64,000 nucleotides of DNA, from NCBI RefSeq assembly GCF_027484205.1, contig NZ_JAIXUB010000013.1:124001-188000 (forward strand), written 5' to 3'. This document shows positions 38,612 to 49,591 of the stretch, one piece after another. Position numbers and translations under genes: made by a program. The notes under the pieces were generated by a model, which ran no database searches, was not told the origin of the DNA, and worked only from the letters and a program-made list of their open reading frames with translations. Each line of letters starts with the position of its first letter. Within the stretch, counting starts at the first letter, position 1. This DNA is from Flavobacterium sp. Its GTDB lineage: Bacteria; Bacteroidota; Bacteroidia; Flavobacteriales; Flavobacteriaceae.

Positions 38612-39673
38612 TTAAAGCTTTTTCTTTAATTCGTCAATATCTGAAACAATTTTAGGGAAATTTCTAAAATGAACGAATGACTTACTAAAATCTCCATAAT
38701 TAAATGCTGGAGAACCTTGAACTGTTTCGCCTTCTTTTAATGATTTTCCTATTCCTGATTGTGCTTGAATTCTAACTCCGTCACCAATTGTAATATGACC
38801 TACAATTCCAACTTGTCCGCCAATCATACAATTCTTTCCAATTTTAGTAGAACCTGCAATACCAGTTTGTGATGCTATTACAGTATTTTCTCCAATATCT
38901 ACATTATGAGCAATTTGAATTTGATTGTCTAGCTTCACTCCTTTTCTAATAAAGGTTGAACCTAAAGTTGCTCTATCAATTGTGGTACATGAACCAACTT
39001 CTACATTGTCTTCTAAAATAACATTTCCAATTTGCGGAATTTTACTGAAAGTTCCATCTTCTAAAGGTGCAAATCCAAAACCATCTGAACCAATAATTGT
39101 TCCGGAATGAATCGTACAATTGTTACCTATAACTGTCTCAGAATAAATTCTTACACCAGCAAAAAATAAACAATCATCACCAATTGTAACATTGTCGCCT
39201 ATAAATGAATTTGGATAAATTTTTACATTTTTCCCTATTGTAACATTTTTTCCAATGTAACAAAAGCTTCCTAAATATAAATTCTCACCATAGATAACAT
39301 TTTCAGAAATTACTGAAGGTTGCTCAATTCCTGACTTCATCAACTTTACTTGATTGTAATATTCTAGTAATTTAGAAAATGACTTATAAGCGTCTTCAAC
39401 TTTAATCAAAGTTGTAGTGATAGGTTGTTCAGGCTCAAAGCTATTATTAACAATAGTTATTGTCGCTTGAGTTGAATAGATATAATTTTGATATTTTGGA
39501 TTAGATAGAAAAGTTAAAGAACCTTCAATTCCTTCTTCAATTTTAGCTAATTTATAGACTTCAGCACTAGGATTTCCTACTACTTCGCCTTCAAGAATAC
39601 CTGCTATTTGTTCTGCTGTGAATTTCATTTTATAAAAAAAATATTTTCCAAAGGAATAAAATGGAACTCGCAA
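38612..39673 (-). CDS. lpxD: UDP-3-O-acylglucosamine N-acyltransferase
   Basis: LpxD hexapeptide repeats; likely true start MKFTAEQIAG at 39628. Confidence 0.94.
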   Translation of the reverse strand: MRVPFYSFGKYFFYKMKFTAEQIAGILEGEVVGNPSAEVYKLAKIEEGIEGSLTFLSNPKYQNYIYSTQATITIVNNSFEPEQPITTTLIKVEDAYKSFSKLLEYYNQVKLMKSGIEQPSVISENVIYGENLYLGSFCYIGKNVTIGKNVKIYPNSFIGDNVTIGDDCLFFAGVRIYSETVIGNNCTIHSGTIIGSDGFGFAPLEDGTFSKIPQIGNVILEDNVEVGSCTTIDRATLGSTFIRKGVKLDNQIQIAHNVDIGENTVIASQTGIAGSTKIGKNCMIGGQVGIVGHITIGDGVRIQAQSGIGKSLKEGETVQGSPAFNYGDFSKSFVHFRNFPKIVSDIDELKKKL

Positions 39674-39747
39674 ATATACTTAAAAATAAAATTTACAAAT
39701 TTAAAGGCTTGTTTCATTTGTGCAAAAATATAAAATTTAATTGAAAC

Positions 39748-41025
39748 CTACGCTTCAAGAAGCACTTTTGGATAACATATAAAATATTTAGTAACTGCTT
39801 TTGATAAAGCTTTTACCTGCAATTGGTCTGTTGAATCAACAATGTTTTCAACTGTTTTGTCCTTTTTTAAAATACTTATAGGTTCACTTTCTTTGTTATA
39901 GGCTTGATTTTTTAATTTTCCTTTAAAAACAAAATAGGCAGCTTCTTTATCAGAAAGATGGTAAAGTGTTGTAATTTTATCCTTTAACTCATCTAATTTT
40001 TCACTGTTTGGTTTTTCATCCAGCATGGTAATTTTAAGCAAATCTCTATTGATTATCATTTTACTCAACGAACTTAATACAAAATCATCATTAAATTGCC
40101 ATGATTTTATTGCTCCCATTACATCATAGTCATCTAATAAAGCAAATGTTTTTAAAGCAATGGCATCAAAATCATCTGTAGAAATCTTGTTGTTTAAAAA
40201 ATAAGAAAGTGGTTCACTGCAAGGCAATTGTATTCCTTTTTGGGTTAACTCTTTTGCTCGTTTAAGAATTTTAGTCAAAGTCAACTCTGCAACTACTGAT
40301 GTTTTATGTAAATAGGCTTGCCAATACATCAATCTACGAGCTACAAGAAATTTTTCTACAGAAAAAATCCCTTTTTCTTCAATTACTAAAATATCATCTT
40401 GAACGTTCATCATTTGTATCAATCGATCACTATTGATATTACCCTCAGCAACACCACTGTAAAAACTATCTCTTTTTAGATAATCCATTCGATCCATATC
40501 TAACTGACTTGATATCAATTGCAACATAAATTTACGATGGTATTCGCCTTTAAATATTTGAATTGCCAAACTCAATTTTCCGTTAAATTCAGTATTTAGA
40601 GCATTCATAAAAAGTAAAGAAATTGCTTCATGATGAATATCCTCTACAATACTGTGTTCCATTGCATGTGAAAAAGGTCCATGTCCAATATCGTGCAACA
40701 AAATAGCAATATATAACGCATTTTCCTCCTCATCTGAAATTAAAACTCCTTTAAAACGAAGTGTTTGAACTGCTTTTTGCATGATGTGCATACAACCTAA
40801 AGCATGATGAAAACGAGTGTGATGTGCACCAGGATAAACCAAATAGGACAAACCCATTTGAGAAATTCGTCGTAATCTTTGAAAATAAGGATGCTGAATT
40901 AAGTCGTAAATTAAGCCGTTTGGTATAGTAATAAATCCGTAAATCGGATCATTAAATATTTTAAGTTTATTGGTAGAGTTCACTAATACTGAATTTATTA
41001 GACAAATGTAATGAAATTTAGACAT
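39748..41025 (-). CDS. HD-domain phosphohydrolase
   Basis: HHTRFHHALGCMHIM, LLHDIGHGPFSHAMEH; true start may be downstream of the ORF-track start. Confidence 0.9.
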   Translation of the reverse strand: MSKFHYICLINSVLVNSTNKLKIFNDPIYGFITIPNGLIYDLIQHPYFQRLRRISQMGLSYLVYPGAHHTRFHHALGCMHIMQKAVQTLRFKGVLISDEEENALYIAILLHDIGHGPFSHAMEHSIVEDIHHEAISLLFMNALNTEFNGKLSLAIQIFKGEYHRKFMLQLISSQLDMDRMDYLKRDSFYSGVAEGNINSDRLIQMMNVQDDILVIEEKGIFSVEKFLVARRLMYWQAYLHKTSVVAELTLTKILKRAKELTQKGIQLPCSEPLSYFLNNKISTDDFDAIALKTFALLDDYDVMGAIKSWQFNDDFVLSSLSKMIINRDLLKITMLDEKPNSEKLDELKDKITTLYHLSDKEAAYFVFKGKLKNQAYNKESEPISILKKDKTVENIVDSTDQLQVKALSKAVTKYFICYPKVLLEA

Positions 41026-41027
41026 AA

Positions 41028-41058
41028 AAAAACTACAACTTGTAAGGTTGTAGTTTTT
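41028..41058. terminator. Terminator hairpin
   Basis: AAAAACTACAAC-TTGTAAG-GTTGTAGTTTTT; just inside/near the upstream start of the HD-domain gene, downstream of nothing on the + strand. Confidence 0.7.
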
Positions 41059-41067
41059 AATTTTATT

Positions 41068-41091
41068 GTCACACTGAGCTTGTCGAAGTGC
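41068..41091. repeat. REP-like intergenic word GTCACACTGAGCTTGTCGAAGTGC
   Basis: Short imperfect palindrome (CACT...AGTG) between the M13 peptidase gene end and the HD gene. Confidence 0.55.
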
Positions 41092-41097
41092 TTTTAT

Positions 41098-43131
41098 TTA
41101 CCAAATCTCAACTCTCAATGAATCTGGTTGATACATTGGGCTTCCTGGTTTAATATTAAATGTTTTATGAAACTGAGGGAAATTAGCTAATGGTCCATTA
41201 ATTCTAAATTGTGCTGGCGAGTGAACATCTGTCATAATTTGATTTAATAACGCCTCTTTATTCGTATTAACCATCCAAGCATATCCATAAGCCAAAAAGT
41301 AACGTTGGTCTGGTGTCAATCCGCTTATTTTTTCTTGGTTTTTATACTGTTTGGTTTTTTTGAATGCTTCATATCCCATAACAACACCGCCTAAATCGGC
41401 TATATTTTCACCTTGAGTAGCATCACCATTTACAAACTTATCGCCTACTTTAAACTTACTGTATTGGTTCACAATTAAAGCTGTTTTTTGTTTGAATTTC
41501 TTCAAATCCTCAGCAGTCCACCAGTTATTTAAATTCCCTTTATCATCATACTGACTTCCTTGATCATCAAATCCATGTGTGATTTCATGTCCAAAAGTCG
41601 AACCTCCAATAATCCCATATAAAATAGCATCATCTGGCATTCTACCTTCATAACCTGGCACTAAAATATTACAAGCTGGAACACAAATTTCATTGTTACT
41701 TGGATTGTAATAAGCGTTATAAGTTTGTGGATACATTCCCCATTCTGTTCTATCAACTGGTTTTCCATATTTTTTAATCATCTCATTAAAATCCCATTTA
41801 TTAACAGCCATCACATTTTTACAATAAGAATTTCTATCAACTGAAATTGAACTCAAATCCTTCCATTTATCAGGATAACCCACTTTCATTACAATTTTAC
41901 TTAGTTTATGCAATGCTTTCGCTTTTGTTGGTTCGCTCATCCAATCTAGTTTTTTGATACGCTCTGCATAAACTGTTCTGATGTTATTTCCAATTTCTAA
42001 TAATTTTTCTTTTGAACCTTTAGGTAAATATTCCTCAACATAAACCTGTCCAATCAACTCGCCCAATGAACTGTTTGTTTGCTCAACTACATTTTTCCAT
42101 CTTGGTTTTTGCTCTTTTACCCCAGTCATAACTGTAGCATAAAACTTGAAATTTTGATTTTCAAAATCTTTACTTAAATAAGACGCATAATTATTTAATA
42201 AACTCCATTTTAAATACGCTTTCCAATCTTCAATAGTATAGCTTTTTAACATGCCATTCAAAGCTTTATAGAATTCTGGTTGGCCAACTAAAACGGTATC
42301 TGCTTTTGCAATTCCGAAATCTTTTAATGTAGTATTCCAATCAATGTTTGGTGTAATCGCATTGAATTGAACCACTGACATTTTGTTATAATTTTTAATT
42401 GGATCACGCAAATCTTCCATTTTTCGTGATGCTTTCGCCAAATCAGTTTCTAACTTCATAATTGAAGAGGCACTTTTAGTTGCAATATCACTTTTTTGAC
42501 CAGCTAATTCCATCATTTTTTGAAGATGTTTTATATATTCATTTCTGATGACAGTCGTTTCTTTATCAGTATTAAAATAGTAATCTCTTTCGCCTAAACC
42601 TAAACCACCTTGCATAAATTGTAATGCATTTTTAGCACTATTTTTATCGTCTTGATACACATAAAAAGTAAAAGCAGTACTTGAACCTATAGAATGTAAA
42701 TAAGCAATCGTTTTCATTAAACTAGGAATATCTTTCACTGAATCAATTTTGGCAAAATCATTTTTTAAAGGCGAAATACCTAATTTATTTATGGTAACAG
42801 AATCCATTCCTGAAGCATAAAAATCGCCAATTTTTTGTTTGTTACTTCCTTTTTCCGCATTTGCTTCAGCCGATTTTTCGCAAATAGATTTCACTTGATT
42901 ATTGATGGTATCTTGAATCATTCTGAAGATTCCATTACTTCTTTCAGAAGATGGAATAGGATGTTTTTTAAACCAACCTCCATTGGCATAGTTGAAAAAA
43001 TCAACTGAAGGATCAACTAAAGTATCTCTGTTGGTTAATAATGGATCGACAAAATCTGATTCTTTTTTATTGCAACTCACTATTGTTAATGTTGCAATTG
43101 ACAGCAAAGTAATTTTTTGAAGTAGTTTCAT
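41098..43131 (-). CDS. M13-family (neprilysin-like) metallopeptidase
   Basis: HEITHGFDDQGSQYD (HExxH), GENIADLGG, lipobox VSCN. Confidence 0.95.
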   Translation of the reverse strand: MKLLQKITLLSIATLTIVSCNKKESDFVDPLLTNRDTLVDPSVDFFNYANGGWFKKHPIPSSERSNGIFRMIQDTINNQVKSICEKSAEANAEKGSNKQKIGDFYASGMDSVTINKLGISPLKNDFAKIDSVKDIPSLMKTIAYLHSIGSSTAFTFYVYQDDKNSAKNALQFMQGGLGLGERDYYFNTDKETTVIRNEYIKHLQKMMELAGQKSDIATKSASSIMKLETDLAKASRKMEDLRDPIKNYNKMSVVQFNAITPNIDWNTTLKDFGIAKADTVLVGQPEFYKALNGMLKSYTIEDWKAYLKWSLLNNYASYLSKDFENQNFKFYATVMTGVKEQKPRWKNVVEQTNSSLGELIGQVYVEEYLPKGSKEKLLEIGNNIRTVYAERIKKLDWMSEPTKAKALHKLSKIVMKVGYPDKWKDLSSISVDRNSYCKNVMAVNKWDFNEMIKKYGKPVDRTEWGMYPQTYNAYYNPSNNEICVPACNILVPGYEGRMPDDAILYGIIGGSTFGHEITHGFDDQGSQYDDKGNLNNWWTAEDLKKFKQKTALIVNQYSKFKVGDKFVNGDATQGENIADLGGVVMGYEAFKKTKQYKNQEKISGLTPDQRYFLAYGYAWMVNTNKEALLNQIMTDVHSPAQFRINGPLANFPQFHKTFNIKPGSPMYQPDSLRVEIW

Positions 43132-43378
43132 TATGATGTTTTTAATTGATGATTAGTATGAGTTTTGATTGAATTGTTACGAAAGTAATTATATTTATAA
43201 TAAATAACAAAATGTTAAATATAATATTTATTCATTGTTAATTTTGTTAAAAAATAACTACAAATTAATATTTAAAATTGTTATATGTATTATTTTTTTA
43301 ATTAAATTCACAAAGTATTAACAGTATTTATAATACATATATAATCATTTTATAATTGAACCATAAACATTTAAACAT

Positions 43379-46300
43379 ATGAGAAAAAAACTTTTACTTC
43401 TGTTAGTGTTACTAAACACAATGCTTTACGCTCAAAAAACTACTGAATTCAATGATGACTTTCTTAACAATATATTTGACAATTATGGAAACAGATATTC
43501 TTTACAAGATTTACAATTAAAAAAAGACCGTAATCAACAAAACGAATCTAGATTTATAGATAATACCTGTGATTCTGGAATATTCAGACTTCATTTTGAT
43601 ACAGGTTCAGGAATGATAGATGGCGAGCATGTTGCTGCAGCTGCAAGAAGAGCTGTTGTATGTCAAGTTTTTCATGACATAAGCGAGTTTTTGAATACTC
43701 CTCTAAAAACAAACGGATTAAATAATAGAGTTGAAATTTGGGTGAGAAATTCTAGTGCTTTAGTTGGAACTAATATTTTAGGTCAGGCATCAGGATTTTA
43801 TAGTGTTCCTCTCAATCCAACTGCTGCAAATGTTAATGGAGGAATAATTGACAATGAAATTTGGAAAACAATACAAACAGGTTTGGACTCTTACAGAAAT
43901 ATTGCTTCTAGTTTTTCAATGTTAAACTTTGGAGAAGTTACTAATTCAGGTTCATACTTTCATGGAATGTTATTAATTAATCCATCTATAAATTGGAATT
44001 TAGATTTATCAGCTAATCCACCGCCATTAACTAAAGATTTATATACAGTCGTTTTACATGAAGTAACACATGCATTAGGTATTGTTAGTTTGATTGACGC
44101 AAATGGAAATTCAACATTAGGTAATGGAAGTTTTAATTATTATACAAGATATGATACTTTTCTTAGAGATTCAAATGGAATCAATTTAATTACAAATAAT
44201 ACAACATGTGAAATGTATAATTATACTTTTACTAATAATGTAAATATTTTGCATCCTAATTGTAGTAATCCTTCGGGATTACAATCTCCTAACATTATTG
44301 CTGATGAAACTGATGACTGTAATACGACAATCCGCTTCAACAATTTACCCGTTTATAGACCAACTTGTTTTGAAAATGGTAGTAGTTTGAGTCATTTTGA
44401 AGATGAATGTTTTACAAATTCAATTGGACTTCCAAATGGCGATAACAATTACTTTGTCATGAGTAATGCATTAGCAAATAATGCAAAAAGATTTTTAACA
44501 CCCGAAGAACGTAATGTTCTATGTCAGTTAGGTTACACTACAAATCAAACCTACTCTATAAACGGGAATGAAGTCTTTGATTATGGAAATGGTTGCCAAG
44601 GAATTAGAATAGCAGGTGTTAATGATGGATTAGATTTGTCAACCGGAAATTATCTTTATAGACCTATACAAGGTCAAGATTTTATATTCCCAATAGCCAC
44701 AAATAATATTTTAAATAATGACATTTCTTCATCATCTAATATTGGCTTTACATGCTTAGAGGATGTGTATGATATAAATGCTTATATACCAACTACTTCA
44801 GGAAATGCAACAACAACAGTAATTTTTAATAGTAGTCAAATAGGATTGCATTTGTTACGATACATTCCAATTGATCTGAACACTAACGAGTTAGGCAATA
44901 TTACCTACATATATCTATTTGTTGAAACACCGAATGTTCACAATGGAGGAGTTTGTGATATACCACCATCTGTTTGTAACTTAGTTAGAAATGGTGATTT
45001 TGAATTTTTTGAAGGATTGTCTGCACCCAATCTTATTGTTAGCCCAACTGGTTCAGTATGTTTTTGGAACAGAGCTAATAATGGAACACCTGATTATTTT
45101 AGACCTAATCATCCATATATAAACAACAGAATCCCTTGTAATTCTCTTGGTGATCAAGAAGTTAACAGTGGTAATTCTTATATAGGAATAGGATTAGGAA
45201 ACAATGCAAATGAAAATATTTCAACTCTATTAAATGAAACATTATTACCTAATACAGAATACACATTAACCTTCAATGTTTCTCTTGCTGATGGTTTAAG
45301 AAGAATATCAAGACCAATACAAGTTTATCTCCGCAATGGAATTCAAACTTATCCTGGAATGGCTGATATTCCTTTAATAAACAATACTAATGAACTTTTG
45401 ATAAACACTTCTGCTATCAATGACTTTTCAGGATGGACAACAATTACATTAACATTTAATACTGGAAATAGAGCTAATTTAAATGCTTTGTATATTGGAG
45501 GATTTAATACATTAAGCATCCCTAATACAATTAATCCAATAAACTCTATAACTACAAACTGCACTTTTACTACTTATAACAATCCTAGTGGCACATATTA
45601 TTATTTAGACAATGTTAGATTAGTAAGAAAAGAAGATAGCAATCTAAATTTACCAGTTAATATTTGTTTAAATGAAACATTAAATAATCTAAATCAATTT
45701 ATTGAATTAGCTAATCTAAACGGTACTTTTACAGGAAATGGTGTCACAGGAAATACTTTTGATGCTACAACGGCTGGTATTGGAATTCATACAATTACAT
45801 ATACATATCAAAACAATCTTGGTTGTGAAATGGTAATAACTGATACAATTGAAGTTCTTCCTGGTAACAATGCTGGAACATTATCAGGAAACCAAAACAT
45901 CTTTACAAATCAAACGACAACAATTACATCAACTGAAACTGGCGGAACTTGGTCTTCAAGCGATACTTCGATTGCAACTGTTGATGCAAATGGTGTTGTA
46001 ACTCCAATAACTGCAAGTGTTGTATCTATTTTATATACTGATAGTAATTCACCTAATTGTCCTCCAGACGTTGAGAGTATTATAATAACAATTCAAGACT
46101 TATGTCAAAATGCAACATCTTGGAACGGTACATCATGGAGTAATGGTACTCCTAGCATAACAACATATGTTGAGATTACTGGTGATTATGATATGAGTTT
46201 AAACACAAGCCTTCTAAGTTTTGATGCTTGTCGAGTTCGAGTAGTTAGCCCAGCGAGAGTGGTTGTTGCGGCTTCTAAGTATGTAAATATTAATTATGAA

Positions 46301-49300
46301 CTTGTAGTGGAATCTGGAGCTACATTTGAAGTTAATGATGATGCTTCATTAGTACAAATAAATAATCAAAATAATAATCAAGGTAATATTATTTATCATA
46401 GAGATGTAATGGTTAACCAGTTTGATTACGTTTACTGGTCATCACCAATTAGTAATTTTAATATAAATAATCTTTCTCCTGCGACATCTCCATCACTTAT
46501 TTTTAGATGGAATCCTAATGCTACAAATCCAAATGGTAGCTCGGGATATTGGATAAATGCTAATAATTCCATTATGGAAGCAGGAAAAGGATATATCATT
46601 AGAGTTCCAATGAGTTATGCACCTTCACCAGATCAAAACTTTACAGCTACTTTTTCAAATGGTATACCAAATAATGGAATTATTCATAAAGCTGTAGGTA
46701 GAGGAGATTATGTAGGTGCTGATATTCCTATTAGTAATAGTAGTCCAATTACCTCAATTTCAGATAATTTTAATTTAATTGGAAATCCATATCCTAGTGC
46801 AATCGATCCAGAATTATTTTTAGATGACCCAGATAATATTAATGTTATTGACGGATGCCTTTATTTGTGGAAACATGGCATAGGACTTAGTGCAACAGAA
46901 GTAAGTCCTTTCTACGCATCTTATCAACAAAATTATTCTGTAAATGATTATGACACATACAACAGTACGGGTACACAAAGTGGACCAGGTGTATTAAAAG
47001 TTGCTGGAGGACAAGGGTTCTTTGTTATTATGAAAGATGAGGCATCTACAGTTCTTGAATCTGGTAATACTCATTTTGTTACTTTTAGAAATGAAATGAG
47101 GGATAAAACATTTAATAACAATAATTTTTATAGAAATTCAAACGTAAACTCAACAACTAATCCAGTAGAGAAACACAGAATATGGTTAGATTTAGCTAAT
47201 TCTAATAATGAATCGATTAGAACTTTAATTGGATATGTAACTGGTGCGACAATGCTAAGAGATCGTTCTTATGATGCTCCAACGCAAGTTTCAAATTTGT
47301 TTTCATTTTACTCTTTAATAGGAAATGAAAAATTAAACATACAAGGTAGATCGCTCCCATTCGATAATAATGATATAGTTCCTATAGGCATGAATATAAC
47401 TGCAAACGGAAATTATACCTTTGCAATTTATACAACAGATGGAATTTTTAATCAAAATCAAAATATTTATATTTATGATTCTGTTTTAGATAGTTATCAT
47501 AACATAAAGGTTGCACCATACACTTTCTATGCAACAGTTGGTAGATATGATGACCGTTTTAAGGTAGTATATAAACTTCCAACGCCAACATTTGATGAAA
47601 TTTCACCTGTATGTAATGGAACAACAATAAACGCCTTACCAACAATTTCTAATAATGGCATATTAGGTTCATGGTCACCAGCTATAAATAATACACAAAC
47701 AACTACTTACACTTTTACACCAAATGAAGATGTAAACAATACCACAACATTAACAATAAATATTTTACAAGGAACAACATATTATCAAGATAGCGATAAT
47801 GATGGTTATGGAAATCCGAATGTAAATCTGCAATCTTGTGAAGGTGCTCCAAGTGGTTATGTAACTTTAGGAACTGATTGCGATGATACTAATAACTTAA
47901 TTCATCCAAATGCTGTTGATGTTTGTTATGACGGTATTGATAATGATTGTAACGGAATTATTGATAATTCATGTGTTCCAATTACTGGTTCATTACCTAC
48001 ATCAATTTGTGGAACAACACTTTCAGGTTGGTATTCAACAATAACTGCAAATTGGACAAATTTTGCACAAGGATATCGTTTTAAAATCACAAAAGTTGAT
48101 ATGGTTACTAATGAGCCATTAGCACCAGCTGTCATTGTCGATAGACCTGTAAATAACATTTCATTAGCTAACGTTCCGGGAACTACATATAACTCAAGAT
48201 ATATGATTGAAATAGCTGTTAAATATAATAATGTTTGGCAACCATTTTATGGTCCAGCTTGTTTTGTAAACACTCCTAATCCTGTTGCAACAATAGGAAC
48301 ACATTGTGGCAGTACATTAACAGCAATGAATCAATGGATTTATACTTCACCAGTTTCTAACGTTACAGCTTATAAATTTAGAGTTACTAGAATAATTGAC
48401 GGAGTTCCAACAGGTATTTCTCAAGAAACAACTCAACCTACAAATAGATTTAACATGACACAATTATCAGGAATTTTATATAATTGTACTTATAAAGTTG
48501 AAGTTTCGCTAAGAAATACTGACGGAACATTTTTACCATATAATGTACCATGCAACGTAACTACGCCAAATATTCCTATTCCTCAAATTGAATGTGTATC
48601 AACTAATTTGGCCGCAACTAATTCTTATATAAATGCTTATTATTTATCAAGCGCAATGTATTATCGTTTTGTAGTAGAAAATTTGAGTACAAATCAAATA
48701 GGAATTTATGATAGCACTACACGTCAATTAAGACTAACTGGTATTACAAATTATTCACCAGTGCTTTCTACACCATTTGTAACCTATAATACGTCATATA
48801 AAGTTAAAGTTGCCATACTTCCTTCTGCTAATGAAGTAGGTGAATTTAGTTCAGAATGTATCTTTACTACACCACCATTTCCTGTAACGCAACTTCAAAC
48901 AAGTCAATGTAATTATACAGCAAATAGTAATACTGAATATATCTATGCTAATATTGTTAGTGGTGTTTCTCAATACAAATTTAGACTGACAAATACTTCA
49001 CTTGGATATTCTCAATTTGCTTTAAGACCTTTAAGAGCTTTTTCATTAAATATGTTTACTGGACTTCAATCTGGTACAACTTATTCTGTAGATGTAAGTG
49101 TTTTAATTAATGGAATTTGGGGTCCATTTGGAAATGCATGTAATATTACTACTCCAGGAAGTATAGCAAGAACAAATACACCATCAACATTAAAAAATAG
49201 TTTTGATGTAAAAGTAGTTCCAAATCCATTTTCTGAAAATTTTGAGATAAAAGTTACCTCACCTTCAAATGAAATATTGAAAATTAAAGTTTTTGATAAT

Positions 49301-49444
49301 TTAGGAAGACTTTTAGACGATTTTGAATCTACAATTGAAAATTTAAATCAAAGTAGTATTGGAAACAAATATCTTTCAGGTGTTTACAACATAATTATTC
49401 AACAAAATGATGAAGTTAAAACACTTAAAGTAATTAAAAGATAA
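43379..49444 (+). CDS. Large T9SS-secreted putative metalloprotease with Ig-like, MopE-like and tandem C-terminal modules
   Basis: Signal peptide, VVLHEVTHALG (HExxHxxG), Big_2-like GGTWSSSDTSIATVD, MopE-like YYQDSDNDGYG...DCDDTNNLIHPNAVDVCYDGIDNDCNG, C-terminal KVVPNPFSENFEIKV sorting domain. Confidence 0.88.
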   Translation: MRKKLLLLLVLLNTMLYAQKTTEFNDDFLNNIFDNYGNRYSLQDLQLKKDRNQQNESRFIDNTCDSGIFRLHFDTGSGMIDGEHVAAAARRAVVCQVFHDISEFLNTPLKTNGLNNRVEIWVRNSSALVGTNILGQASGFYSVPLNPTAANVNGGIIDNEIWKTIQTGLDSYRNIASSFSMLNFGEVTNSGSYFHGMLLINPSINWNLDLSANPPPLTKDLYTVVLHEVTHALGIVSLIDANGNSTLGNGSFNYYTRYDTFLRDSNGINLITNNTTCEMYNYTFTNNVNILHPNCSNPSGLQSPNIIADETDDCNTTIRFNNLPVYRPTCFENGSSLSHFEDECFTNSIGLPNGDNNYFVMSNALANNAKRFLTPEERNVLCQLGYTTNQTYSINGNEVFDYGNGCQGIRIAGVNDGLDLSTGNYLYRPIQGQDFIFPIATNNILNNDISSSSNIGFTCLEDVYDINAYIPTTSGNATTTVIFNSSQIGLHLLRYIPIDLNTNELGNITYIYLFVETPNVHNGGVCDIPPSVCNLVRNGDFEFFEGLSAPNLIVSPTGSVCFWNRANNGTPDYFRPNHPYINNRIPCNSLGDQEVNSGNSYIGIGLGNNANENISTLLNETLLPNTEYTLTFNVSLADGLRRISRPIQVYLRNGIQTYPGMADIPLINNTNELLINTSAINDFSGWTTITLTFNTGNRANLNALYIGGFNTLSIPNTINPINSITTNCTFTTYNNPSGTYYYLDNVRLVRKEDSNLNLPVNICLNETLNNLNQFIELANLNGTFTGNGVTGNTFDATTAGIGIHTITYTYQNNLGCEMVITDTIEVLPGNNAGTLSGNQNIFTNQTTTITSTETGGTWSSSDTSIATVDANGVVTPITASVVSILYTDSNSPNCPPDVESIIITIQDLCQNATSWNGTSWSNGTPSITTYVEITGDYDMSLNTSLLSFDACRVRVVSPARVVVAASKYVNINYELVVESGATFEVNDDASLVQINNQNNNQGNIIYHRDVMVNQFDYVYWSSPISNFNINNLSPATSPSLIFRWNPNATNPNGSSGYWINANNSIMEAGKGYIIRVPMSYAPSPDQNFTATFSNGIPNNGIIHKAVGRGDYVGADIPISNSSPITSISDNFNLIGNPYPSAIDPELFLDDPDNINVIDGCLYLWKHGIGLSATEVSPFYASYQQNYSVNDYDTYNSTGTQSGPGVLKVAGGQGFFVIMKDEASTVLESGNTHFVTFRNEMRDKTFNNNNFYRNSNVNSTTNPVEKHRIWLDLANSNNESIRTLIGYVTGATMLRDRSYDAPTQVSNLFSFYSLIGNEKLNIQGRSLPFDNNDIVPIGMNITANGNYTFAIYTTDGIFNQNQNIYIYDSVLDSYHNIKVAPYTFYATVGRYDDRFKVVYKLPTPTFDEISPVCNGTTINALPTISNNGILGSWSPAINNTQTTTYTFTPNEDVNNTTTLTINILQGTTYYQDSDNDGYGNPNVNLQSCEGAPSGYVTLGTDCDDTNNLIHPNAVDVCYDGIDNDCNGIIDNSCVPITGSLPTSICGTTLSGWYSTITANWTNFAQGYRFKITKVDMVTNEPLAPAVIVDRPVNNISLANVPGTTYNSRYMIEIAVKYNNVWQPFYGPACFVNTPNPVATIGTHCGSTLTAMNQWIYTSPVSNVTAYKFRVTRIIDGVPTGISQETTQPTNRFNMTQLSGILYNCTYKVEVSLRNTDGTFLPYNVPCNVTTPNIPIPQIECVSTNLAATNSYINAYYLSSAMYYRFVVENLSTNQIGIYDSTTRQLRLTGITNYSPVLSTPFVTYNTSYKVKVAILPSANEVGEFSSECIFTTPPFPVTQLQTSQCNYTANSNTEYIYANIVSGVSQYKFRLTNTSLGYSQFALRPLRAFSLNMFTGLQSGTTYSVDVSVLINGIWGPFGNACNITTPGSIARTNTPSTLKNSFDVKVVPNPFSENFEIKVTSPSNEILKIKVFDNLGRLLDDFESTIENLNQSSIGNKYLSGVYNIIIQQNDEVKTLKVIKR

Positions 49445-49536
49445 GTGAAATCTAATTTTTGAGGCATTTGAAAAAATGCTTTGTATAAATTACATGAAAA
49501 AATTTTAATTTTTATAACTACTATAAATACATAAAT

Positions 49537-49572
49537 AAAAAAGCGTGAAGTTTAATTACTTCACGCTTTTTT
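49537..49572. terminator. Bidirectional terminator
   Basis: AAAAAAGCGTGAAGT-TTAATT-ACTTCACGCTTTTTT between convergent genes. Confidence 0.9.
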
Positions 49573-49591
49573 GGTTTGAATAATTTATTAC

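Noticed and set aside
41028-41058. Reading the AAAAACTACAAC hairpin as a heptad element
   Set aside because: Perfect short stem with flanking A/T runs and no internal repeat; fits an ordinary terminator.
45349-45564. Minus-strand ORF within the large T9SS gene
   Set aside because: Antisense, no motif.
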